This document shows, one piece after another, positions 38,801 to 46,297 of a stretch of 64,000 nucleotides of DNA; position 1 is the first letter of the stretch, and each line of letters starts with the position of its first letter. The stretch covers positions 186,001 to 250,000 of the forward strand of contig NZ_VNHU01000004.1 in the NCBI RefSeq assembly GCF_008124785.1, read 5' to 3'. A model generated the notes under the pieces. It did not search any database. It saw only the letters and a program-made list of their open reading frames with translations, and was not told where the DNA came from. The translations under genes and the position numbers were made by a program. Source of the stretch: Aquimarina intermedia (GTDB lineage Bacteria > Bacteroidota > Bacteroidia > Flavobacteriales > Flavobacteriaceae).

Positions 38801-41800
38801 GTATTAATTCAGGATGCTTATCTAATTGTACCGAAACAACATCTCCTTTTTTCACACCAAAACTTTGTAAATGTGCTGCAATTTTAGAAGATCTATCATT
38901 CAACGTTATAAAATCTTCATTATAAGATCCATAACAAATTGCCTTATTATTTGGCGTTTCATGAACCTGATCGAGAAACAAATCAACAACCGTCTCTTTA
39001 GGGAACCTGTGAGGTGTATTGTTAAAATCAACAATCACTTCATTTTGTTTCTGTTTTGACAGAAGTGATAATTCTGAAAATACTACCGCGGGATTGTTAG
39101 CTATCGTTTCTAAAGTTTGTTCAAAATAGCTCTGAAAATTAGCTATTGTTTCCGGTCTAAAAAGTGCCGAAGCATATTCCAAAATATAGACGATCGAATT
39201 TTCATTATACAGTTCAATTGAAAGATCGTATTTAGAATAGCCAGGATCAAAAAAGAAATTTTCCAAAGCAACACCGTCCTGATAAGAATTAATTGAAACA
39301 TCAGGAAAGAGAAACATTGTATCAAAAAGGTTGTTTCTACTTACATCCCTTTCACGTTGATCAAATTGAACTAATTTATGAAAAGGATATTCCTGATTTT
39401 TAAATGTAGCTCTTAAATTTTTATTTTCAATAGATAACGATTCAAGAAAGGTGTCGTCCCCTTGAACCGAAGTGACCACCGGTAGTGAATTTACAAACAT
39501 TCCGAAGATAGGCTGTAAATCAATGTGAGTTCTTCCAGAGACAGAAACTCCTATACAATTTACGTTAGTGCCTGTAATCTTTGACAAGAACCATTTGTAT
39601 GCTGTGAATAAAACATTATGTAAGGTAGTGTTATTTGAAGTGGCTATATCACGTAAGCTATTACTTAGGTTCTCACTTAACTGTTTTCTTACCCGTACCC
39701 CAGAATTATTAAAGAGTTGGGGTCTTACAAAATCTATTGGTAATTCTAATAAAGGTAAAGGCTCCTTAAGTTTACTTTGCCAGAAGGATTCTTGATCTAA
39801 AAGTTTTTCTTGATATGTTGTTGAATTTTCCCAATGAATATAATCCTTATAGTCTATTAAAATCGGTGATAATTCTGAGTTTTGTAATAATTGAGCAAAT
39901 TCATTTATAAAAATTTGAAGAGATTGACCATCAGCTATGCTATGATGAAAATCTAAAAATAAAATGTTATTTTGTGTAATAACTTCTAACAGATAAAACC
40001 TGAATAATTTGGGTTTTGTAAGTTCAAACGGAGTGATTAATTCTTTTAAAGTTTCCTCTATTTTATCAGGATCACAATTTAATTTGGTTAAGGCAACAAA
40101 TTCATACTTCTCCTGAAAAAATGATGCTTCATCTTCATCATCAAATACCGAAAGAAGAAGTGAGTGACGCTTTAAAAGCGTATTCAGAGCTTTCTCTATT
40201 TGATCTAATTGAATCCGTACGTCAATGGAAAGAGCAACTGGAATATTGTACGCCACGGTCTTCGGGTTTACTTTCCATGCGTTAAAAATATTTTTTTGTG
40301 CTTCGGAAAGTACATACTTAGCTTCAGTAGGCGACGGCAAAATAGCAGTGTATCCCGTACTTTCGAATGATACAATTGCCTTGTTTAATTCACGTATTGT
40401 TGGACATTCATATAGCAAATCAATTGGCAACTCTATTTGAAGATTTTTTGACAACAGCATAGCTACTTGTGCAGCTTTTAGAGAGGTCCCTCCTAGTTCA
40501 AAAAATTTATGATTTATTCCAAAATCATCTCTACCTAAAACTAATTGCCATATATCGTAAATAGCAGTCTCTCGTGTATTCCTTGGAGCTACCGCCTCCA
40601 TATTTTTTGATTCCTGAGTAGACAATAATTGCAATACCGTTTCTTCAACCTCCTGATAAACACCTTTTTGGTATTGTTGTAGTAGTTTGTAGCGTTGAAG
40701 TTTACCACTTGTAGTTCTAGGAATATCTGTAACGGGAATAATATGATCCAGTTGGAAACCTATTTTAGCATTAATTAACGTTCTCAACTCAATTACTAAA
40801 GTTGCAAATTTATTAAAATTCTTGCCTCTATAGAACACGAATGCAACGGTCTCCTCATTATCTGTAATAGTATTAAAGAATCCGGTAACAGCTATTTTAT
40901 TAATTTCAATTCCGTCAATTTCTTCCGCAACGCTTTCAATATCGTGTGGATAATAATTTTGCCCATTAACAATAATAAGATCCTTAATTCTTCCCGTTAT
41001 GTACAGGCAATTATTCTTCATAAAGCCCAAATCACCCGTTTTAAGCCATTCATCTTGTATAGCTTCCTCTGTAGCCTCATAATTATTGTAATATCCCGAA
41101 GTTACATTAGCCCCTTTTATTTGGACATGACCTATAGTTTTTTCTGAAAGTTCCTTATTCTGGTGATCGGTAATTCGAATTGAAACATCGTCAATTGCAG
41201 TTCCCACATTCACAAAACTAACCGACTCATTTTCCCGAGAGGGCATCACCATATCCCCGAAATTTAAAAGTTCACGAACCACGCTATATGATTTAAGCTC
41301 TTCGTCCATTCGTGAAATTGAAACCGCTAAGCTCGCTTCAGCCAATCCGTATACTGGGCACATCACCTGTTTTCTAAGTCCATAAGGCTCCATTTTTTCT
41401 AAGAATTCCTTACACAGTTGCTCTGAAATAGGTTCAGCTCCATTATAAAGTACTCTAACATGAGACAAGTTCCAACTATACGCTTGTCTGTCAGAACAGT
41501 GTTGTAGAATATACTTATAACCAAAATTAGGAGAACACAAGATGCTCACCTCATACTTTGTAGCTATATCAAACCATAGTGCTGGTCTTCTCACAAAAAG
41601 AGTTGTGGGTATTAAATAGTGATCCATACCACTAAAAAGAGGATTGATATGAAAACCTATAAGACCCATATCGTGAGTAAGAGGCATCCAACTTATCATA
41701 GAGTCATTTTCAGAATAAGAAGCTGCATTTGCAATAGCTGAAACATTCGAAATTAAATTTTTATGAGTCAAGATTACTCCTTTAGGACTTCCTGTGGATC

Positions 41801-42323
41801 CTGATGAAAATTGAATGTATGCTATATCATTTTCTCTAGCCTTATGGACAATAGCCGGTTCATTTTCCTTCACCTCCATACCTTTTGAAAATTCAATAAC
41901 GTTCTTTTCAATATGGTCATGGATAACCATTAAATCATGAGCCTCTGCATAGGATTTTAAAGAGGTTAAATTCTTTTTTGAAGAAATAAGCTTAGGTTTT
42001 TTTAATACGGACCACACATTAAATATTTTTCCTTTGTGATCCTCTTTATGACCTATTGTGAGTGGCACAGGGATTATACCTCCAAGAATACATCCCCAAA
42101 AAGTAATGATAAAAGATCTATTGTCTTCGATCTGGAAAACCAATTCGTCCGCCGGACCCATTCCTCGACTTTGTAATACTGCTAATACTATTAAAGCTTC
42201 CTTGTACAGCTCTTCATAAGACAGGAAAGTTTCTTTTGAACTACCTTCAATAAATGTTATTCCTACCGAAGACAAGTTACTTCTTTGTAAGAGAATTTCA
42301 GAGAGCGTACTGGGTTGTATCAT
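35844..42323 (-). CDS. NRPS-1 loading protein: FAAL-ACP-C-A(Asn-like)-T-E
   Basis: This 2159-residue protein starts the lipopeptide. Residues 1 to about 560 form a fatty acyl-AMP ligase: FSSGSTGSPKG near 175, WMPLTHDMGLIG, YNGAEPI and TSGKLQRYKL. It adenylates a fatty acid and loads the carrier near 608 (LGGTS). C has HHSIADG near 795. A has YTSGTTGRPKG near 1260, and its pocket reads D-L-T-K-V-G-E-I-G-K, matching Asn-type codes (DLTKxGExGK). The catalytic Lys is in SNGKIDIKK. T has LGGDS near 1650. E has HHLLVDGVSW near 1835, RTIGWFTTLFP and NYLGEFG. The protein thus makes a carrier-bound N-acyl-D-asparaginyl chain. It starts 90 bases after the NusG-like gene. NRPS-2 opens with a DCL-type C domain, which fits the terminal E domain here. 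Confidence 0.95.
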   Translation of the reverse strand: MIQPSTLSEILLQRSNLSSVGITFIEGSSKETFLSYEELYKEALIVLAVLQSRGMGPADELVFQIEDNRSFIITFWGCILGGIIPVPLTIGHKEDHKGKIFNVWSVLKKPKLISSKKNLTSLKSYAEAHDLMVIHDHIEKNVIEFSKGMEVKENEPAIVHKARENDIAYIQFSSGSTGSPKGVILTHKNLISNVSAIANAASYSENDSMISWMPLTHDMGLIGFHINPLFSGMDHYLIPTTLFVRRPALWFDIATKYEVSILCSPNFGYKYILQHCSDRQAYSWNLSHVRVLYNGAEPISEQLCKEFLEKMEPYGLRKQVMCPVYGLAEASLAVSISRMDEELKSYSVVRELLNFGDMVMPSRENESVSFVNVGTAIDDVSIRITDHQNKELSEKTIGHVQIKGANVTSGYYNNYEATEEAIQDEWLKTGDLGFMKNNCLYITGRIKDLIIVNGQNYYPHDIESVAEEIDGIEINKIAVTGFFNTITDNEETVAFVFYRGKNFNKFATLVIELRTLINAKIGFQLDHIIPVTDIPRTTSGKLQRYKLLQQYQKGVYQEVEETVLQLLSTQESKNMEAVAPRNTRETAIYDIWQLVLGRDDFGINHKFFELGGTSLKAAQVAMLLSKNLQIELPIDLLYECPTIRELNKAIVSFESTGYTAILPSPTEAKYVLSEAQKNIFNAWKVNPKTVAYNIPVALSIDVRIQLDQIEKALNTLLKRHSLLLSVFDDEDEASFFQEKYEFVALTKLNCDPDKIEETLKELITPFELTKPKLFRFYLLEVITQNNILFLDFHHSIADGQSLQIFINEFAQLLQNSELSPILIDYKDYIHWENSTTYQEKLLDQESFWQSKLKEPLPLLELPIDFVRPQLFNNSGVRVRKQLSENLSNSLRDIATSNNTTLHNVLFTAYKWFLSKITGTNVNCIGVSVSGRTHIDLQPIFGMFVNSLPVVTSVQGDDTFLESLSIENKNLRATFKNQEYPFHKLVQFDQRERDVSRNNLFDTMFLFPDVSINSYQDGVALENFFFDPGYSKYDLSIELYNENSIVYILEYASALFRPETIANFQSYFEQTLETIANNPAVVFSELSLLSKQKQNEVIVDFNNTPHRFPKETVVDLFLDQVHETPNNKAICYGSYNEDFITLNDRSSKIAAHLQSFGVKKGDVVSVQLDKHPELIHCILGILKVGAVYLPIGEDLPIDRINFMLCDASCKLLICKEPVENLDIAKKLILTLSALDAALTKNEFEFTQIESSDLAYIIYTSGTTGRPKGVMISHKSLANYVQWAKDAYLDSNSESIALFTNIAFDLTLTSIFLPLCSGNPMYIYSGDSTTLDFEQVLQNNETNILKVTPSHLRLLLAYDFGSIANCRLKKLIVGGEILDTQLANAIHLKFGGAIKIFNEYGPTEATIGCMIYIYNPTDDYASVPIGKPIANTQIYLLDSFLQPVPTGIIGELFIAGDGLAKGYVASEDLTNEKFLKNPFIKGSKIYKTGDIAKRNLHGDIEYIGRADEQVKINGYRVELEEIKRVLLNHRSITSCVITTKIENDTLKLVSYYTEKRILEKPLTVIDLKNYLAGSIPHFMIPEMFIKVDTIPLTSNGKIDIKKLLQLSNQATIQNETTDVSQNEIFKVLKEVWSEVLKKENFSDKDSFYELGGDSIKATQIASKLQERNILVKVKEILTYNTLQQLGLYIISRKKEIAVRNKMSQEMVQGSKKLSPIEWWFTKNTFKDPGFYNQSIVLSLKRKVINEYLERAFELLIRHHDGLRLNYNTNHGDLFYNTNHIERKFELQNYSLADTNEDDSIQLFERIKSDFDISSSLLFKAAIIKSEGTCDRLFLTAHHLLVDGVSWRILLEDLLTIYLALEKEEDVLLPSKTASGIIWHQYMEEFCETDDFVNDTKYWTKSDTSTFKIPLDYETDDWQVSNVTELIGTFSKNTIDTLLKITGQKNVFNLDIQIVLFTAWALVLKKWTSQETIVIQVENNGRTMLDLDVSRTIGWFTTLFPLQVKLVSENLKETLLLIKEKFRSIPNQGIGYMLMQQSNNATSNNFYLPEVRFNYLGEFGAEFANELFVLNSLFSGNETSKNNQMTAKFEINMMIINGELQYKLLYNTKSLKRETVDQLLHQFDKELSSIIEMVMKEEEHHFSPSDFSNANLMQEDIDSLFL

Positions 42324-42412
42324 ATGTACTAATTATGAACAGAAAAATTTAAAAAAGTGTAATCTACTGAGTTATATTTGTTTCAGCACAGAAGGCTTGA
42401 AATCTTTTTTTT

Positions 42413-42940
42413 TCAAATGGCACTTGATATACAATCTGACAATATGCTTGAAGAGAGAGTTGCTGAAATATTTTTGTCAAGCGAATCTATTCGAACCAAA
42501 ATCATATCTTTATTATCAACTCGAAGAACTTCACATTCTAATCCAACTAATGGACCATATTCTACTTTACGAATCTCCCCAACTTTAGGCAAAACCTCTG
42601 TGGTCGCAATATCTGTTACTCCATCAATATTTAAGAGAATTCTTACTTTTTCAATTTCACTATCCCTAACCACCGCGTAATCGTTTCCAAAACGTATATA
42701 AGCACATGCTCCTTCTACAGATAATGCTCTATAGAAATCCAACGAAGAATGAATATTAACAAATACATAAGAGGGGAAAAGAGGTATTTCTATTGTTTTT
42801 TTTCTATCACTCCATTGTCGTACAGTTTTAACGAGAGGCAAGAACGACTCTATGGACATTTTCATTAGTGAATCATACACTTTTCTTTCCTGTCGAGATT
42901 TCACATAGATAACGTGCCATCCTTTTGTAAAGAATTTCAT
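42413..42940 (-). CDS. NusG-like specialised antiterminator (UpxY/LoaP type)
   Basis: This 175-residue NusG paralogue has an NGN domain (KGWHVIYVKSRQERKVYDSL; LFPSYVFVNI; IRFGNDYAVV) and a C-terminal KOW domain (PKVGEIRKVEYGPLVGLECEV). Proteins of this kind bind RNA polymerase and let it read through terminators and pauses in one long operon. In Bacteroides, UpxY proteins do this for capsule operons, and LoaP and RfaH do similar jobs elsewhere. Here it sits immediately before about 42 kb of same-strand biosynthetic genes, which makes it the probable positive regulator of the cluster. The frame extends one codon upstream to TTG, but the ATG at 42940 is the better start. It lies downstream of a terminator (43074-43102) and a candidate promoter box (43030-43037), so it is likely the first gene of the operon. 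Confidence 0.88.
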   Translation of the reverse strand: MKFFTKGWHVIYVKSRQERKVYDSLMKMSIESFLPLVKTVRQWSDRKKTIEIPLFPSYVFVNIHSSLDFYRALSVEGACAYIRFGNDYAVVRDSEIEKVRILLNIDGVTDIATTEVLPKVGEIRKVEYGPLVGLECEVLRVDNKDMILVRIDSLDKNISATLSSSILSDCISSAI

Positions 42941-43029
42941 CAAAATATTTGGTTTAATATGGAAGGTTTATAAAAGCTACGCTTCCTTGAGTCACATTTT
43001 CTTAAAAATATGCTAAGGTTTGTCTGTTT

Positions 43030-43037
43030 CAAAACTA
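43030..43037 (-). promoter_or_regulatory. Candidate -7 box for the NRPS operon (TAGTTTTG)
   Basis: The minus strand reads TAGTTTTG here, matching the Bacteroidota -7 consensus TAnnTTTG. It lies about 90 bases before the ATG of the NusG-like gene and just past the terminator of the preceding operon. A clear TTG at -33 is missing. The predicted leader of about 80 bases is a natural place for an antiterminator loading signal. Confidence 0.4.
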
Positions 43038-43073
43038 TTCAATTAATGTAGTCTTTGGAAAATATATGGAATA

Positions 43074-43102
43074 AAAAAAGTAAGGATGATCCTTACTTTT
43101 TT
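43074..43102 (-). terminator. Intrinsic terminator after the response regulator gene
   Basis: A perfect stem with arms AAAAAAGTAAGG and CCTTACTTTTTT around a five-base loop begins 18 bases after the response regulator stop. On the minus strand the right part gives a run of seven U residues. The symmetry could also stop plus-strand transcription. It separates the two-component operon from the NusG/NRPS operon. Confidence 0.8.
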
Positions 43103-43119
43103 CTGTTTGGGTTACTAAA

Positions 43120-43803
43120 CTATATAAAACCCTTTTCTTTGGCTATATGGAGAAGCTCCTTATCATCGGAGCTTATAATATTAAAAATTTGTTTTAGTTG
43201 CCGTTTTCTTTTTTCTATGCCTGCTATAGAAAGTGGTAAAATATTGGGAAGATCTTTCATTTTTGTTCCGATAGATAACTCATATAAAATTTTCCTATCA
43301 ATATTATCCAGTAAAAAATCGTTTGAAACTTGCTTGCGAAGTAATTTTATAACTGTTTTACTGTAATAAGGCGGATCATTTAAAATAGTGTCAATCGCTT
43401 CTATAAGCTCTTTTGGTGTAATATCATTTTTAATCAAGAAACCATCGGGGTTTAAATTTTTAAAAATACTATGTACACGATAGTTATCGTTAAATGTAGT
43501 AGATACAATAATTTTTGTATCCGGTAACATTTTGTTTATTCTCAAGCCCAAATCCTCTCCTGATAAAATCTCACCATCTATCGATGGTGGCAACTTAATA
43601 TCTAAAAAAACAATCTCAAGGTTTTTCTCACTTTTAGAAAATTCTTTGATTAACTTAAAAGCACTATCACAATCTTGAGCTGTTACTATTGAAAATACAA
43701 TAGACTCATTTAGTTTGCTATAGTAATTAAAAGCAGATTTATAAGCATCTGTAATTAAAGGATGGTCATCTATAATAAGAACTGAATATTCTTTGTTTTC
43801 CAT
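43120..43803 (-). CDS. LuxR/NarL-type response regulator
   Basis: This 227-residue protein has an N-terminal receiver domain: LIIDDHPLITDAY with the acidic pair at 11-12, the phosphoacceptor Asp in VFLDIKLPP, a Thr in IVSTTF and a Lys in FLIKNDI. A C-terminal helix-turn-helix follows (ILYELSIGTKMKDLPN, LSIAGIEKRKRQLK). It starts 10 bases after the stop of the sensor kinase gene, its evident partner, and ends just before a strong terminator. Its target is unknown. The neighbouring NusG/NRPS operon, which starts right after it, is the obvious candidate, but control of distant genes is equally possible. Confidence 0.92.
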   Translation of the reverse strand: MENKEYSVLIIDDHPLITDAYKSAFNYYSKLNESIVFSIVTAQDCDSAFKLIKEFSKSEKNLEIVFLDIKLPPSIDGEILSGEDLGLRINKMLPDTKIIVSTTFNDNYRVHSIFKNLNPDGFLIKNDITPKELIEAIDTILNDPPYYSKTVIKLLRKQVSNDFLLDNIDRKILYELSIGTKMKDLPNILPLSIAGIEKRKRQLKQIFNIISSDDKELLHIAKEKGFI

Positions 43804-43813
43804 TTTTGATAAT

Positions 43814-45850
43814 TTAAATAGGAACTTGAATTTTTATTGTAGTACCTTCATTTAGCTTGGAATGGAGATAAAATACGCCATTTATTTTTTTAACTCTGGA
43901 TTTCATGTTTTTTATTCCAATACCTTTTTTCTTTTGTTTTGCGTCAAAACCAAGACCATCGTCTTTTATTATTATAACCAAATTTCTGTTATTGTATTTA
44001 AAAGATACAGTTAAATTTTTAGCAGAAGCATATTTAATAATATTTAATAAAGCTTCTTGTATAATTCTATATAGGTTTACTTTAATAACTTCATTAATTT
44101 TTTGCCAATTGATATGCTCATCAAAATCAAGTTCATATTTGAAATTTCCTATTTTACATTTACTTTCTATGAGGTTATAAATAATTTTAGAAAAACCAAT
44201 CTGCGAGCTATCGATATTGTTACTTAGTTGATGAGACACTTCTCTTATCTCCTTTTCTATAATTTGCAATTCTTCTAAAAATAATTGATGCTGTTTCCTT
44301 ATATTTTCATCGCATTCAAAGTCTAAAAAGCCAAGACCTACTCTTGTCCCGAATAATTTGCTCAATATACCATCATGTAATTCTTCAGCAATTCTATTAC
44401 GCTCTCCAATTTTTTCCTTTTCTAATTCTTCTTGCTGTTTTAAGGTGATAAGATAGACTTGTTCGTTCGCTTTCTGTTGCTCGTTTTCTAATAGTAATTT
44501 TTCTGTTTTTGCATTTTGAATCTTTATAAAATACAGTAATCCTAAAGTTAAAATTAGTCCAAAGCTAGTTAGTAATACCCAGATTATTTTCTGTGATAAG
44601 CGTTCAGTTTCTTCTATATATTCATCGGTTTCATAAGAAATCCGCATAAACTTATTTTGAATTTTACGTTCTACCGTTTGTAAGCTATCACTAAATTGAA
44701 TATGTTTTTTTAGATGTTCTACAGCATTTTTGATATCTAATTGTGCTAATAAAGATAAGGTTTCTAGATAGTCTCTGCTGTTCTTAATTTTTTCTGCTAA
44801 ACTATTTGCTTCCTTCACCAAACTGATAGCAGCAGCGGTATCTTGTTTGTAGACATAATAATGGGCTAAGTGAATTTTACTAATTATGATACCTCCTTTA
44901 TCATTTAAACTGTCCCTAATATGCAAAGCTTCTTTCAAATATTGAGCAATATCAATTGTATCTCTCATTAAAAGATTACCGTATGCCTTATTACTTAAAA
45001 CTCTAGCATAGTGACTTATGTTTTGTGACTTAATATTCTCGTTTTCTAACACTTTACTAAAGTAACTTGCTGCTTTGGCGTACTCCTTTTTTCTTAATAA
45101 TGCAATTCCAATGTTGTTAAGAATAGCTTCTTTCAAATAGTGATTACCTGCCACCTTATTAGAATATTCTATTGCTTTGTTATAGTATAACAAGGCTCTA
45201 TCATACTCATATATATCATTTTGTAATTGACCTAGGTGATCGTAACATGAGGCCAAAGACTTATAGTTTTCTAATGTTTCAAATTTGTTAATTGCTTTAA
45301 ACGTTAATACTTCACTACCTGAATAATCCTTAAAACGCCCTTTAGTAAAAGCCATACCATATTGAGTCTTTGCAGACTCATATAAATGCCCGCTTTTATC
45401 AAAATAGGTATGTGCTAAATTAAAATGATAGAATGCAGAATCATACACTTGCTTTTTGTTGTAATAGCTTGCATAATTCCAATGCACATCACCCAATGCA
45501 AATGAATCATTAAATTTTTTAGCAATACTAAGAGCTTCTTTATTTTGTTTTTTAAAAAGTAAGGTATCTCCAAGTTTTAAACTTTGATATGCTATAACAC
45601 TTAAATTTGAAACCTGTGAAGTGTCAATTTTTGAAGATTTTATACTTTGATAAGATTTTTTGAGGAACTGTTTTCTTGTTATTTTAGAATATGAAGAATT
45701 CTTTGCAGCGTTGATCCAAGAATTAACACTATCGTTTGCAGTATTCAACAACTCGGTGTTGACTCTTTCATTATTATGAACACAAGATTGGTTAATAAAA
45801 CTAACTGATAGTGATATAAATAATATCTGATATATTCGATTACAACTCAA
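43814..45850 (-). CDS. TPR-containing sensor histidine kinase (HisKA_3 type)
   Basis: This 678-residue membrane kinase has an N-terminal signal segment ending in a possible lipobox (INQSC). TPR repeats follow over about 80-400 (for example YDRALLYYNKAIEYS and YAKAASYFSKVLE), then one transmembrane helix near 420-435 and a short coiled coil. The H-box is ERNRIAEELHDG near 487. The ATPase domain has QEALLNIIKYA, KDDGLGFD and GIGIKNMKSRV, and closes the protein. It is the NarL-type partner of the response regulator 10 bases downstream. The start is TTG at 45850: a stop lies five codons upstream in frame with no ATG between, and starting here keeps the signal segment. The TPR part presumably senses a periplasmic or protein signal, unknown. 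Confidence 0.92.
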   Translation of the reverse strand: MSCNRIYQILFISLSVSFINQSCVHNNERVNTELLNTANDSVNSWINAAKNSSYSKITRKQFLKKSYQSIKSSKIDTSQVSNLSVIAYQSLKLGDTLLFKKQNKEALSIAKKFNDSFALGDVHWNYASYYNKKQVYDSAFYHFNLAHTYFDKSGHLYESAKTQYGMAFTKGRFKDYSGSEVLTFKAINKFETLENYKSLASCYDHLGQLQNDIYEYDRALLYYNKAIEYSNKVAGNHYLKEAILNNIGIALLRKKEYAKAASYFSKVLENENIKSQNISHYARVLSNKAYGNLLMRDTIDIAQYLKEALHIRDSLNDKGGIIISKIHLAHYYVYKQDTAAAISLVKEANSLAEKIKNSRDYLETLSLLAQLDIKNAVEHLKKHIQFSDSLQTVERKIQNKFMRISYETDEYIEETERLSQKIIWVLLTSFGLILTLGLLYFIKIQNAKTEKLLLENEQQKANEQVYLITLKQQEELEKEKIGERNRIAEELHDGILSKLFGTRVGLGFLDFECDENIRKQHQLFLEELQIIEKEIREVSHQLSNNIDSSQIGFSKIIYNLIESKCKIGNFKYELDFDEHINWQKINEVIKVNLYRIIQEALLNIIKYASAKNLTVSFKYNNRNLVIIIKDDGLGFDAKQKKKGIGIKNMKSRVKKINGVFYLHSKLNEGTTIKIQVPI

Positions 45851-45867
45851 ATAATTTGTGTTTTAGA

Positions 45868-45875
45868 CAAATCTA
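45868..45875 (-). promoter_or_regulatory. Candidate -7 box for the sensor kinase operon (TAGATTTG)
   Basis: The minus strand reads TAGATTTG, a full match to TAnnTTTG, directly after the U-run of the upstream terminator and about 18 bases before the TTG start of the kinase gene. This would give a very short leader. A -33 TTG cannot be placed because that space is taken by the terminator stem. Confidence 0.4.
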
Positions 45876-45876
45876 T

Positions 45877-45907
45877 AAAAAAGCCTCTAATTATTAAATT
45901 AAAGGCT
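45877..45907 (-). terminator. Intrinsic terminator after the small lipoprotein gene
   Basis: The arms AGCCTCTAATT and AATTAAAGGCT pair with one mismatch around a four-base loop. On the minus strand they are followed by six U residues. It begins about 19 bases after the stop of the 52-codon gene. Confidence 0.7.
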
Positions 45908-45925
45908 GATTTTGTTATCTGAGTT

Positions 45926-46084
45926 TCAATCTTTACTTCCATCATCAGTAGTAGCACTATCATCACCTGTTGCTTGTGTATTATCAATCGTATTGGTTGA
46001 ATAGTCTTCAGTTTCCTCTGGTGTACAAGAGTAGACAATTGTTGAGAACAGAAATAAGAAAAAAATTGATTTTAAGGTTTTCAT
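45926..46084 (-). CDS. Small lipoprotein, 52 residues
   Basis: This short gene has an ATG start and a TGA stop. It encodes MKTLKSIFFLFLFSTIVYSC, a typical lipoprotein signal peptide with Cys20, followed by PEETEDYSTN and a Thr/Asp-rich acidic tail (DDSATTDDGSKD) with no folded domain. The acidic residues after the cysteine resemble the Bacteroidota signal for surface export. It is followed at once by its own terminator, which strongly supports a real transcription unit. Function is unknown. It could be a small surface or signalling lipoprotein working with the adjacent sensor kinase. Two longer overlapping frames in this area lack these features. Confidence 0.75.
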   Translation of the reverse strand: MKTLKSIFFLFLFSTIVYSCTPEETEDYSTNTIDNTQATGDDSATTDDGSKD

Positions 46085-46297
46085 GTTTTTTGAATTTTAA
46101 GATTAAACAAAGTTTATAGGCAGTAAAACACAGCCTTATAATTCTAAAATTGTGCACAATTGATTGCTTTTTAATCGCAATCTTAAGAATATTCATTGGC
46201 TAAAATAGAGAGCTAACTATATGCTAACTATAAAAAAAACATGTTTTTAGTGAATGCTATTAATCTGCGAGTGAAACGCTACTTTACTATGGTAAAG

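Noticed and set aside
1-42323. Thioesterase, reductase or ClbP-like peptidase for product release and activation
   Set aside because: I searched all cluster proteins in view for a GxSxG thioesterase domain after a T domain and for an SxxK peptidase, and found none. They may lie beyond the left edge.
42378-42680. Two plus-strand frames opposite the NusG-like gene
   Set aside because: They overlap a clearly recognisable NusG paralogue on the minus strand and resemble no protein.
46008-46196. 62-codon frame overlapping the small lipoprotein gene
   Set aside because: The overlapping 52-codon frame has a proper lipoprotein signal and a terminator. This one has no recognisable features.
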